NCBI GenBank assembly: GCA_902764705.1
Contig: CACWWZ010000001.1
Span: 174,859 to 238,858 of the forward strand
Direction: 5' to 3'
Length of the DNA: 64,000 nucleotides
DNA from: an uncultured Prevotellaceae bacterium
GTDB taxonomy: Bacteria > Bacteroidota > Bacteroidia > Bacteroidales > Bacteroidaceae
Part shown: one piece after another, positions 31,832-39,941 of the stretch
How the letters are laid out: every line of letters begins with the position of its first letter
Position numbering within the stretch: position 1 is the stretch's first letter
Translations under genes and position numbers: made by a program
Notes under the pieces: generated by a model
What the model was told of the DNA's origin: nothing
The model's database searches: none
Seen by the model: only the letters and a program-made list of their open reading frames with translations

Positions 31832-33352
31832 TCATACTCTCGATGCACGCTTTTTCTCTAACTTAAGTCGTTTCTTCTCTTCTTGTATAGCAATTATCTT
31901 GTTCTCATATTTTATCCATTCAGGTTCAATATATGGTAATATATAAACAACACTGATACCTCCATAGAAAACTAAACAATTAGGAAATTGCATCAATACT
32001 TGATTTCCATAGCCTCCTAATTGTTGTGAAATAAATGCACAACAGAATCCAGCCCCAATACCTCTTAAAGAAGAGTTTTTTAAGGTAAAAAATACAATTC
32101 TACATGCTCCCATAAGAATTATGGCAGTTGTTATTAAGAAGATGGTAATTCCTATAACACCAGTATGAATCCAAATAAAAACATATTCAGAGTCAGGTGC
32201 AATAGTTGACATTAGGCTATATTTGTTGTTTGCAGGTACTTGTTCCATACCCATACCAACCCCAATACCCCAAGGTGCTTCTTTAAGATATTTTTTCATC
32301 ACTTCTTGATTCATGGCACGAACATTTGCGGAGGCATCTTTTTTATCAAAAGTACTTCGCATGCGGCGAATTTGCTGATTACCATTGCCAATATTGGTAA
32401 ATACTAAGATGAAAGCAAAAAAGGCAAAAAGGATAGTAAACGGGACAGCAATCTTGAATGATTTTGATAAAAAAATATAAGCCATAAACCCCGCCAATAA
32501 ACAAGCTGTTGCCGTTCGGGTACCAGAAGGAAACATTCCCCATATACACAATCCGCCTACAATTAAAAAGAAATACTTGAGTTTTTTTATCTTGGCAGTA
32601 ATCCCAAAGATAGCAAAGGCAACTCCTGTGGAAGCAATACCAATACCGTAATTAGCAGCATCACTATAGATAGACCAATATCTAATAAGAGTCCCTGCTT
32701 GTAATAAATGAGTCTTGCTGCCTGCTCCATAATATAACCATGCATGTTCGTCAGGAGTAAGACCAATATATTTCTGCTTGAATACCCAATACACAGCAAA
32801 AAGAGCCAACGCACCCCAAATGTAGAGATATTTTATAAGAATCTGAGGGGTAGTGATATATAAGCAATATACTAGAAAAATATATAATAATTGAAAGGCA
32901 AGCATGCGAGTACCGGCATACCATGCTCCAATATTAATACCTAAGTTGCATGTGTCATTTAATACTTCAAGTGTACAAAACCCACACCATATGGATAATG
33001 CAAAAAGCATAAGATTTCCAGTTCTCTCAAAATGACTATCTTTCACATCAATGAGAGCGATAATCAATAATGAGATTTGAAGGAGTTCATTGGGGAGAGA
33101 CAATGGTAATGGCGGATGAGGAACTTCTGCAAATTGAATAAAGTAGTTGTAAATAAACAATATCCAAAATAGAAACATCCGATATTTAAATGATGCAATG
33201 ACGAATAATATGATAGCAGGAATGAGACAAATGACGACAAATGCAGAAAACCCAGCCGAGATGAATTCGTATATTGCTACGAAAAACAGGAGGAGGAGTA
33301 TTGATACTCTTCCTCCGTAATCTTTAGCGTATGTTCTTAACGCATTATTCAT
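31832..33352 (-). CDS. wzy: Wzy/O-antigen polymerase-like membrane protein
   Basis: The 506-residue protein has about 12 membrane segments and a large periplasmic loop with the ligase/polymerase-type segment GIGVGMGMEQVP (in the region about 375-395), then PDSEYVFIWIHTG. Wzy enzymes link repeat units in the periplasm. A basic C-terminal tail (EEKKRLKLEKKRASRV) is cytoplasmic. It is two bases from the Wzc-like gene upstream. An O-antigen ligase is the alternative; the adjacent wzc and wzx favour polymerase. Confidence 0.78.
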   Translation of the reverse strand: MNNALRTYAKDYGGRVSILLLLFFVAIYEFISAGFSAFVVICLIPAIILFVIASFKYRMFLFWILFIYNYFIQFAEVPHPPLPLSLPNELLQISLLIIALIDVKDSHFERTGNLMLFALSIWCGFCTLEVLNDTCNLGINIGAWYAGTRMLAFQLLYIFLVYCLYITTPQILIKYLYIWGALALFAVYWVFKQKYIGLTPDEHAWLYYGAGSKTHLLQAGTLIRYWSIYSDAANYGIGIASTGVAFAIFGITAKIKKLKYFFLIVGGLCIWGMFPSGTRTATACLLAGFMAYIFLSKSFKIAVPFTILFAFFAFILVFTNIGNGNQQIRRMRSTFDKKDASANVRAMNQEVMKKYLKEAPWGIGVGMGMEQVPANNKYSLMSTIAPDSEYVFIWIHTGVIGITIFLITTAIILMGACRIVFFTLKNSSLRGIGAGFCCAFISQQLGGYGNQVLMQFPNCLVFYGGISVVYILPYIEPEWIKYENKIIAIQEEKKRLKLEKKRASRV

Positions 33353-33354
33353 AT

Positions 33355-35538
33355 TTATTTAGCATGTTCGTTTTCTGTAGCAGTCAAGCCAAGTTGTGAT
33401 AGGCGATATACTAAGTTATTAAACTTCGTATAAGGAGGCAACTGGCCAACAAACTCTTCTACTGCATAGCGGCTGGCCTCGGTCAGATACATGAAGAGCG
33501 AACCCTTATGACTCTCATCCAACATCGCCTGAACCTCCTTGAGGGCCTTTTGGTCAACATCCTTCCAAGTGCGGTTGGCACGGGTAACCATCAAGTTCAC
33601 AGTACCCATATTCAGTAAATTCGGTGAGATGGAATTCTCATTCAGATTTGGATATTCCACAATGGCAATTTCGTCGGGTAGAATGTCTGGGCACAAATCT
33701 TTAATACCTTTGGCCAAAATGAAACGGCTATCTTCTGCCAAGAAGTCCTCATCATAGGTCAAACGGCGGACTTGTAAGCCAATGGAAATCCAATAATTCT
33801 CCAGTTCCTGAGCCAGATAACTCTTGCCATTGCCGGAATCGGTAGATATCAGATTGAGCACATTCTGTTGTCCTTCCTGGAAATGGGGGAGAAGGGCCTT
33901 GCTAAGCTGCTTCATGGCCATGTCACCAATGGTCTTATTAAAACGGCGATAGCGAAGATTGCTTTCCTTGGGATAACAGCCCATGACAGGAACCTTGGTG
34001 ATACGCTCGGAACGCATACGGTCGCGGAGGGTACGGTCCAACAATTCGATGATAAAGAACCATAAGGCTGTCAGCATAAAGGTCAGCAGGAAGGCACCTA
34101 ATAGAATCATCATACGGTTGGTGGGCTGGGCATTGAGGGGGAACATGGGAGGATTCAGCACACGCAGAGCAGCCGTAGACATCTGCAAATTGCGCTGGCG
34201 TAAACGAGCAGAATTGAGTGCCTTTAACATCTCCATATAATTACCCTCAATAAAGCCAATATGACGGGCCTTGCGATCCAGAGTGGCACCAATGGGGGCA
34301 AAAAAGAGATATTGGCGGTCCAAATTCTGTTTCATGATATCAGTAGCCGTCATCTCAGCCTTGGTCTTTTCTAACAACAACAATTGCTCCAACCATCGAC
34401 TGAGCATATCATTGGCCTTCACACCCGTTTCTGTACTATAGGTGGAAGCTTCAATGTCCTTGGTCAATTCGGTAACACGGCCTGTGGCTGTCTGTAAGTC
34501 ACGCTGTGCCTTAGCTAATTCTTCTTGAGACTCCGTGTCGCGACCATTTCCTTCACTGCTCATCAAACGTAGATTCGAAATACGTGACTGAATACGAGAA
34601 ATATCTTTAATGTGATTAGTAAATTCTTGATTGGCTCGAATCACCTGTGCACGATTTCCGAGTTGACGCTCCAAATAATCCATCAATGCCTTAGCAGTAG
34701 TATAATGCATCAACTGGTCATTCCTAAAATTTTGTTGCTGAGCTTCAAGGTTGGCTACCATCTTAGTTTGTTCACCATAGTTGATGATTTTCTTGGAAAT
34801 GTTATATCGAATCAAATCGTCTTCTGCATTAGAAAGGACACGATAAAGACGAGCCACTTCTTTTTCGAAGAATTTAATCACATTGCTGGTTTCGCCAAAA
34901 CGAATCTGCTGGTATTGACGAGCAAATACCTCGTTAAGGATATCCAGTGTGTTATAAGCAATACCGGCATCGTTAGCCGAGTAACCAATGTCAATAATGT
35001 CACTATTTTTTAATTGTAATACCTTCAATCTAGATGTAATACTATTGATACCGAAATAGGGGTGATAATTTAAAATACCAAAGAGGTAGTTATCCTGCCT
35101 TGGCTTCTCGTATGCTTTTAAGTTAGCATAGGTCTGAGATTCATTGTTGTGATTAATGAGGGCTTTGACCTCTGCAGGTACTTGTGCACTAAGCTGACGA
35201 AAATGTTCAGCAGAGATATAGTTGTTGTCCTTATTTGGATTACCATACATCATACAACGGCCAAATAAGCGCAATGCCACCTCATGAATGGTGTTGTCTG
35301 TGGTGATAATCAGCATAAGGTTGGTAATGTTTGTCTGGGTATTACCGCCAGCAATACCAGTTCCACCTTCTAGGTTGTATCCGGTAATCATACCCGTGTA
35401 GATGGTGGTATTGGTGTCGTAAATACGTTCCATGTGACGAGTTGAAAACCATGCCACAATCAAGGCAATCATGGGTAGAATTACCAAATACCAACGAATC
35501 TTATATAAAAAGCGGACGATGTATCTAAATAAATCCAT
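33355..35538 (-). CDS. Wzc-like chain-length/export protein with degenerate BY-kinase domain
   Basis: This 727-residue protein has a Wzz-like N-terminal part with a first membrane segment (about 14-32), a long periplasmic coiled region (about 200-470), and a second membrane segment (about 485-510). A cytoplasmic P-loop domain follows (NLISTDSGNGKSYLAQEL, near 575). The Walker A' motif of BY-kinases is replaced by RRLTYDEDF, Walker B reads IAIVEYPNL, and the C-terminus has no tyrosine cluster. It probably controls length and export without autokinase activity. Confidence 0.82.
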   Translation of the reverse strand: MDLFRYIVRFLYKIRWYLVILPMIALIVAWFSTRHMERIYDTNTTIYTGMITGYNLEGGTGIAGGNTQTNITNLMLIITTDNTIHEVALRLFGRCMMYGNPNKDNNYISAEHFRQLSAQVPAEVKALINHNNESQTYANLKAYEKPRQDNYLFGILNYHPYFGINSITSRLKVLQLKNSDIIDIGYSANDAGIAYNTLDILNEVFARQYQQIRFGETSNVIKFFEKEVARLYRVLSNAEDDLIRYNISKKIINYGEQTKMVANLEAQQQNFRNDQLMHYTTAKALMDYLERQLGNRAQVIRANQEFTNHIKDISRIQSRISNLRLMSSEGNGRDTESQEELAKAQRDLQTATGRVTELTKDIEASTYSTETGVKANDMLSRWLEQLLLLEKTKAEMTATDIMKQNLDRQYLFFAPIGATLDRKARHIGFIEGNYMEMLKALNSARLRQRNLQMSTAALRVLNPPMFPLNAQPTNRMMILLGAFLLTFMLTALWFFIIELLDRTLRDRMRSERITKVPVMGCYPKESNLRYRRFNKTIGDMAMKQLSKALLPHFQEGQQNVLNLISTDSGNGKSYLAQELENYWISIGLQVRRLTYDEDFLAEDSRFILAKGIKDLCPDILPDEIAIVEYPNLNENSISPNLLNMGTVNLMVTRANRTWKDVDQKALKEVQAMLDESHKGSLFMYLTEASRYAVEEFVGQLPPYTKFNNLVYRLSQLGLTATENEHAK

Positions 35539-35559
35539 AACGTTCTATCTTTTGATTTT

Positions 35560-36552
35560 TTACTTATTCTTTTTCTCTGCTTTTTTTGCTAACTTTGCAG
35601 CCTTTTCCTGGGCTTTTTGCTCAGCTTTCTCCATTTCAGCGTATCTTTTATCTTCTGCAGCAGCGGTCTTGCGAATCTGCTTGTCGATAGCTTTGTTTTC
35701 CTTGCGGATTTGCTTTTCTGTCTTTGGATCGCCACTATCTAAAGTGATTTCTGTTGTGGTGTTGGTTAATATAGGGGTATGAGAAAGTATTTCTAGGGTA
35801 ATGATGTCTGTTGTGATTTCTGTTTGCATGTTTTGATACGATTGAACGTTACCTAATTCATGCATTTTAACCCAAGCATAATCTTCAATGCTCATATTAC
35901 CTTGGTGAAAATCTTCCAGATTCAAAGCACCCGCACCTTGATAAGCTGCAGCAGCTTCGCCAGCAGTTTTTAGGGTAACAAGACCATTTGTGATTTTTAT
36001 AAAAAGTGTCGCTATTTGTTTTTTTAGTTCTTCGTATGCTAAATCTTTATTGTGCATAGCTATATCCGCTTCTAATCTCTTGCGCTTCACTGCAGCCGTC
36101 AGATCCAAGATGTCTTCCAGAGGAACTGATACATTGACACCTACATTCCAATAGCTTTGTTCGCTTCCTTGATATTGTTGTAGCACTAAGTTATAAGAAC
36201 TCGAGTTTTGCCCCCACATGTCGGTCTTACCATAGCTATAGCTGGCATGACCATATACATAAGAAAAAATATGGCGTTTCTGCTTAGCGACTTCGGCCTT
36301 AGCCAATTCCTGAGCCTTTTCTAAAGTAAGGATCTTGGGGCTTTGTTTGGCATTCTCGAAAAGCACTGCCAAAGGGGGCAGGTGGAAATTCGAGAAATTG
36401 ATGGTGCTTTCCTCACTGGCATCAAAGAAACCAGCGCTGATACCACTGTTGTTATATTGGGCTGCAGCCGTTAAAGGTATAAAGGCAAAAAGGTAAAAAG
36501 GTAAAAACCTCTTTACGCACCTGATTACCATGTGATTGAAATTGATTTTCAT
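35560..36552 (-). CDS. TolC-like outer-membrane factor with charged C-terminal tail
   Basis: The 330-residue protein has a signal peptide ending near TAAAQ, then an outer-membrane efflux-type helical region (PPLAVLFENAKQSPKILTLE, and helices to about 260). Its last 55 residues are Lys/Glu/Ala-rich (KAEQKAQEKAAKLAKKAEKK), a likely coiled coil. It is shorter than full TolC (about 430-470). The operon position suggests a role in polysaccharide passage to the surface. The hydrophobic core of the signal peptide is encoded by an 8-base tandem repeat. Confidence 0.68.
   Translation of the reverse strand: MKINFNHMVIRCVKRFLPFYLFAFIPLTAAAQYNNSGISAGFFDASEESTINFSNFHLPPLAVLFENAKQSPKILTLEKAQELAKAEVAKQKRHIFSYVYGHASYSYGKTDMWGQNSSSYNLVLQQYQGSEQSYWNVGVNVSVPLEDILDLTAAVKRKRLEADIAMHNKDLAYEELKKQIATLFIKITNGLVTLKTAGEAAAAYQGAGALNLEDFHQGNMSIEDYAWVKMHELGNVQSYQNMQTEITTDIITLEILSHTPILTNTTTEITLDSGDPKTEKQIRKENKAIDKQIRKTAAAEDKRYAEMEKAEQKAQEKAAKLAKKAEKKNK
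36473..36504 (-). repeat. Four 8-base repeats encoding a signal peptide
   Basis: AAAGGTAT, AAAGGCAA, AAAGGTAA, AAAGGTAA on the plus strand encode the LPFYLFAFIPL core of the TolC-like signal peptide. An 8-base unit shifts the frame when copy number changes. Confidence 0.85.
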
Positions 36553-36576
36553 ATTTTCCTTTTTTTCTATCCTTTC

Positions 36577-37785
36577 TTAAACGTTTTCTTTCTGAATAAA
36601 TGCAGTGAGTGTGCGGAAGATGATCTTCATGTCGAGGGCGAAATTGTAGGTCTGGCCATAGGTGATGTCCAGCTGTTTGCGCTCCTCGGCACTCATGTTG
36701 CCACCCTTGCCGCGCTCCTCGACTTGCCAGAGGCCCGTCAGACCTGCAGGAGCCATGAAACGGTCGATGTTGGAGTCGGCAGTGAGCTTCTCGGCCTCGT
36801 AGAGTGGGAGAGGACGATTGCCGACTATCGACATGTCGCCTTTGAGAATATTGAAGAGCTGAGGAAGCTCATCGATGCTGTATTTGCGGATGAACTGGCC
36901 CACCTTCGTGATGCGCGGGTCGTTCTCAATCTTGACAAAAGCATTGTTGATGTCTTCCTCTTTCTTCTTGGTATAGTCGCTTTCGGCCATCACGAAGTCG
37001 TCGCCGACAAGCATAATCTCGTCGTCGTCGATCATCATGATGGACTCCATGCCCATATCCATCATGTCTTTCTCTGCCTCTTCACCCAACGGTGCCGTCA
37101 CCGTAGTCTTGTGATCCTCCGGTTCTTCCTCGTGTTCGGCATACTGATTATGCTCCTTGCTCAACTCCTTCAGACGATCCTCGGCATCGATGTACATGCT
37201 GCGGAACTTCAGGAAGTCGAAGATGGTGTAGTTGGTTCCCACACGCTTTGACTTGAAGAGCACGGGGCCAGGACTTTCCAAACGGATGGCAATGGCCGTA
37301 ATGATGAAGACGGGTGAAAGCAGAATAATGGCCAGACCGGAGAAGACAATGTCGAACAGACGTTTCCAAAGGGGAATCTTGAACTTCAAAATACGATATT
37401 TTGGCGCCTGGTCGTCGAAAAGGATGTTCTCGCGCTCGGAGATGAACATAATCTTCTTGTTCAATTCCGTGACAGATGCCTCGGCCACAATGGTGTCGTT
37501 AATGCCACACTGCATATAAACCTTGCGCTCCTCTTCCGACATATTGTTGGTAATGAGGATGATGTAGACATTATGGCACTTCTTGCGAAGATAGGTGATG
37601 GCTGTGATGTCCTCGCTACGCACGGAACGCTCGTAAAAAACAATGAAATGCTCATTCGAGACGTGCGGAGTACATATCAGAGCAGCATCCTTGTAGGTCG
37701 TGGTCATTCGGACTAACTGACCGGGGATGTACCGCAGACGTTCTTGTGTCTTAGGATTGTTGCCTAAGTATACAACACCTATCAT
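36577..37785 (-). CDS. Polyprenyl-phosphate phosphoglycosyltransferase with receiver-like N-terminal domain
   Basis: The C-terminal part of this 402-residue protein is a monotopic phosphoglycosyltransferase: KRLFDIVFSGLAIILLSPVF membrane segment (143-162), FLKFRSMYIDAED (191-203), and the catalytic Asp305-Glu306 dyad in YSIDELPQL, then GNRPLP. It would start the repeat unit by putting a sugar phosphate on undecaprenyl phosphate. Residues 1-125 resemble a response-regulator receiver fold (HFIVFYERS, VYIILITNNMSEEE, YMQCGINDTI) but lack the acceptor Asp. An acidic stretch at about 210-280 separates the FRSM and DE motifs. A genuine receiver gene is directly upstream. Confidence 0.85.
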   Translation of the reverse strand: MIGVVYLGNNPKTQERLRYIPGQLVRMTTTYKDAALICTPHVSNEHFIVFYERSVRSEDITAITYLRKKCHNVYIILITNNMSEEERKVYMQCGINDTIVAEASVTELNKKIMFISERENILFDDQAPKYRILKFKIPLWKRLFDIVFSGLAIILLSPVFIITAIAIRLESPGPVLFKSKRVGTNYTIFDFLKFRSMYIDAEDRLKELSKEHNQYAEHEEEPEDHKTTVTAPLGEEAEKDMMDMGMESIMMIDDDEIMLVGDDFVMAESDYTKKKEEDINNAFVKIENDPRITKVGQFIRKYSIDELPQLFNILKGDMSIVGNRPLPLYEAEKLTADSNIDRFMAPAGLTGLWQVEERGKGGNMSAEERKQLDITYGQTYNFALDMKIIFRTLTAFIQKENV

Positions 37786-37809
37786 ATAATATAATAATGT
37801 ATACTATTA

Positions 37810-38178
37810 TTAATTAGGAAGGATTTTCTTGACGCGAATCTTCAGCTCCATCGGGTTGAAGGGCTTGACGATGTAGTCCTCGGCACCGATTTCCAACAAA
37901 CGGATGCGCTCGCTGGTGGAGTCTTCGCTGGACAGCATAATCACAGGAATGTGGCGGAACAGCTCATTCTGCTTGATCCACTCCAAGAAATCGTCACCGC
38001 GCATGCCTGGCATACGGATGTCGGAGATGATGAGGTCCGGTGTGTTTCCAGCCTGAAGCCACTTGACTCCCTGCAGTCCGTCGGGAAGCCATTGAACGTC
38101 ATATTCACTCATCAAATAAATGGAGAGCACCTTGGCGATGGTCTCTTTGTCATCAAGTATTAGTATCTTCTTTTTCAT
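37810..38178 (-). CDS. Receiver-only response regulator (CheY-like)
   Basis: At 122 residues it is a single receiver domain: acidic pair Asp9/Asp10 (ILILDDKE), phosphoacceptor Asp53 (IISDIRMPGM), the switch Ser in VIMLSSED, and the Lys in YIVKPFNP. No output domain is present, so it must act by protein contact. It is the first gene of the capsule operon, 24 bases before the phosphoglycosyltransferase that carries a receiver-like domain. No histidine kinase is in the window. Control of capsule initiation by phosphorylation is inferred. Confidence 0.88.
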   Translation of the reverse strand: MKKKILILDDKETIAKVLSIYLMSEYDVQWLPDGLQGVKWLQAGNTPDLIISDIRMPGMRGDDFLEWIKQNELFRHIPVIMLSSEDSTSERIRLLEIGAEDYIVKPFNPMELKIRVKKILPN

Positions 38179-38224
38179 ATATGAAATAAATCTTTAGTCA
38201 GTCGTGTTGTCACACTTTTCGTTG

Positions 38225-38257
38225 CAAAGGTAAAAAAATATTTTTAATTGTAGTCAA
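38225..38257 (-). promoter_or_regulatory. Probable promoter of the capsule operon
   Basis: CAAAGGTA (38225-38232) is a TAnnTTTG -7 box on the minus strand. CAA at 38255-38257 is a weak -33 match with a 22-base spacer. The predicted start is about 40 bases before the response-regulator ATG. Confidence 0.5.
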
Positions 38258-38365
38258 TAAATGATAAAAAAATGATGAAAAAGTGCAAAAAACTTGGTTT
38301 TTAAAAGTATTTTAGGGAATTTTGTAGAGTAAAACGTATTATTATTAGTTATAACTATTCAAATT

Positions 38366-39853
38366 ATGGCAAACAGATATCTATTAGGATTCGATGTCGG
38401 TAGCTCTTCAGTGAAGGCATCATTGGTTAATGCCGACAGTGGCAAGTGTGTGGCAACAGCGTTCTTCCCCGAGAAGGAGGCCCCAATTATGGCCGTGAAG
38501 GCTGGATGGGCTGAGCAGGACCCGCAAATGTGGTGGGACAATGCAAAGCTGAGCCTTCAGAAGATTATGAAGGAGGCTGGAGCAACCGGTGAGGAAATCA
38601 AGGCTATAGGCATCTCGTATCAGATGCACGGCCTGGTGTGTGTGGATAAAAACCTGAAGGCGCTGCGTCCGTCGATTATTTGGTGCGACTCACGTGCCGT
38701 GCCTTATGGTGAGAAGGCCTTCAAGGACCTGAGCGGTGAGCAGTGTCTGAGTCATCTGCTGAATTCACCAGGTAACTTCACGGCTGCCAAGCTGGCGTGG
38801 GTAAAGGAAAACGAACCGGAGCTTTACAGCCAGATTTACAAGATTATGTTGCCTGGTGATTATATCGCCATGCGCCTGAGTGGAGTGGCAAACACCACTG
38901 TCAGTGGTTTGTCGGAGGGTATGTTCTGGGACTTCAAGAACAACCAGGTGGCTGATTTTCTGATGAACTACTATGGATTCGACAGCTCGCTGATTGCTGA
39001 TATCGTGCCGACCTTCGCTGAACAGAGCGTGGTGAGTGCCGAGGCAGCAGCAGAACTGGGACTGAAGGCTGGAACACCGATTACCTATCGTGGCGGTGAC
39101 CAGCCGAACAACGCCTTGTCGCTGAACGTGCTGAATCCCGGTGAGATTGCCGCAACGGCAGGTACATCGGGTGTGGTATATGGCGTGCTGGGGGATGTGA
39201 ACTACGATCCGAAGAGTCGTGTGAACACCTTTGCACATGTGAACCATACTGCCAAACAGACACGTCTGGGCGTATTGCTGTGTATCAATGGTACGGGTAT
39301 TCTGAATGCCTGGACGCACCGTAACATCACGCCGGAGATTGGTTATGCAGAGATGAATGACCTGGCTGCTACTGCTCCTATCGGCAGTGAGGGCGTGACG
39401 GTGATTCCGTTCGGTAACGGTGCTGAGCGCGTACTGGAGAACAGGGAAATCGGATGCTCCATCAATGGCCTGAACTTCAACAAGCATTCGAAGGCTCATC
39501 TGGTTCGTGCAGCACAGGAGGGTATCGTCTTCTCGTTCTGCTACGGTATGGAAATCATGCAGCAGATGGGTATGGATATCAAGAAAATCCATGCTGGTAA
39601 GGCCAATATGTTCCTGAGTCCGCTGTTCCGTAATACATTGGCTGGTGTGAGCGGTGCTACTATCGAACTGTATGACACCGACGGCTCGGTAGGTGCTGCC
39701 AAGGGTGCCGGTATCGGTGCGGGCATCTACAAGAATGCAGACGAGGCCTTCGCATCGCTCGAGAAGTTGGAGGTCATCGAACCGAATGCTTCCGACCGTG
39801 CAGCCTATGCAGAGGCATATGCTCGTTGGAAGGAGGTACTGCTTAAGAAGTAG
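38366..39853 (+). CDS. xylB: Xylulokinase (FGGY family)
   Basis: The 495-residue kinase has the FGGY fold: phosphate-binding FDVGSSSVKAS near the N-terminus, QMHGLVCVD and WCDSRAVPYG in the sugar site, and RGGDQPNNALSLN with the catalytic Asp region. It phosphorylates D-xylulose to xylulose 5-phosphate for the pentose phosphate pathway. No isomerase or transporter gene is adjacent, so it stands alone, divergent from the capsule operon and followed by a strong terminator. Confidence 0.87.
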   Translation: MANRYLLGFDVGSSSVKASLVNADSGKCVATAFFPEKEAPIMAVKAGWAEQDPQMWWDNAKLSLQKIMKEAGATGEEIKAIGISYQMHGLVCVDKNLKALRPSIIWCDSRAVPYGEKAFKDLSGEQCLSHLLNSPGNFTAAKLAWVKENEPELYSQIYKIMLPGDYIAMRLSGVANTTVSGLSEGMFWDFKNNQVADFLMNYYGFDSSLIADIVPTFAEQSVVSAEAAAELGLKAGTPITYRGGDQPNNALSLNVLNPGEIAATAGTSGVVYGVLGDVNYDPKSRVNTFAHVNHTAKQTRLGVLLCINGTGILNAWTHRNITPEIGYAEMNDLAATAPIGSEGVTVIPFGNGAERVLENREIGCSINGLNFNKHSKAHLVRAAQEGIVFSFCYGMEIMQQMGMDIKKIHAGKANMFLSPLFRNTLAGVSGATIELYDTDGSVGAAKGAGIGAGIYKNADEAFASLEKLEVIEPNASDRAAYAEAYARWKEVLLKK

Positions 39854-39904
39854 TTAAGTAGTTATGGAGTTAAGGAGGTAAAAGAGGATTGACTTCATAA
39901 AGAA

Positions 39905-39936
39905 AGTCGGGGCGGATTCGAAATCCGCCCCGATTT
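39905..39936. terminator. Terminator between xylB and buk
   Basis: TCGGGGCGGATT (39905-39916) and AATCCGCCCCGA (39920-39931) pair perfectly with a three-base loop, followed by TTTATT. It serves the convergent xylB and ptb-buk units. Confidence 0.85.
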
Positions 39937-39941
39937 ATTGT

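Noticed and set aside
38765-39592. Antisense open frame of 275 codons over xylB
   Set aside because: Shadow of the xylulokinase gene; no motif or promoter supports it.
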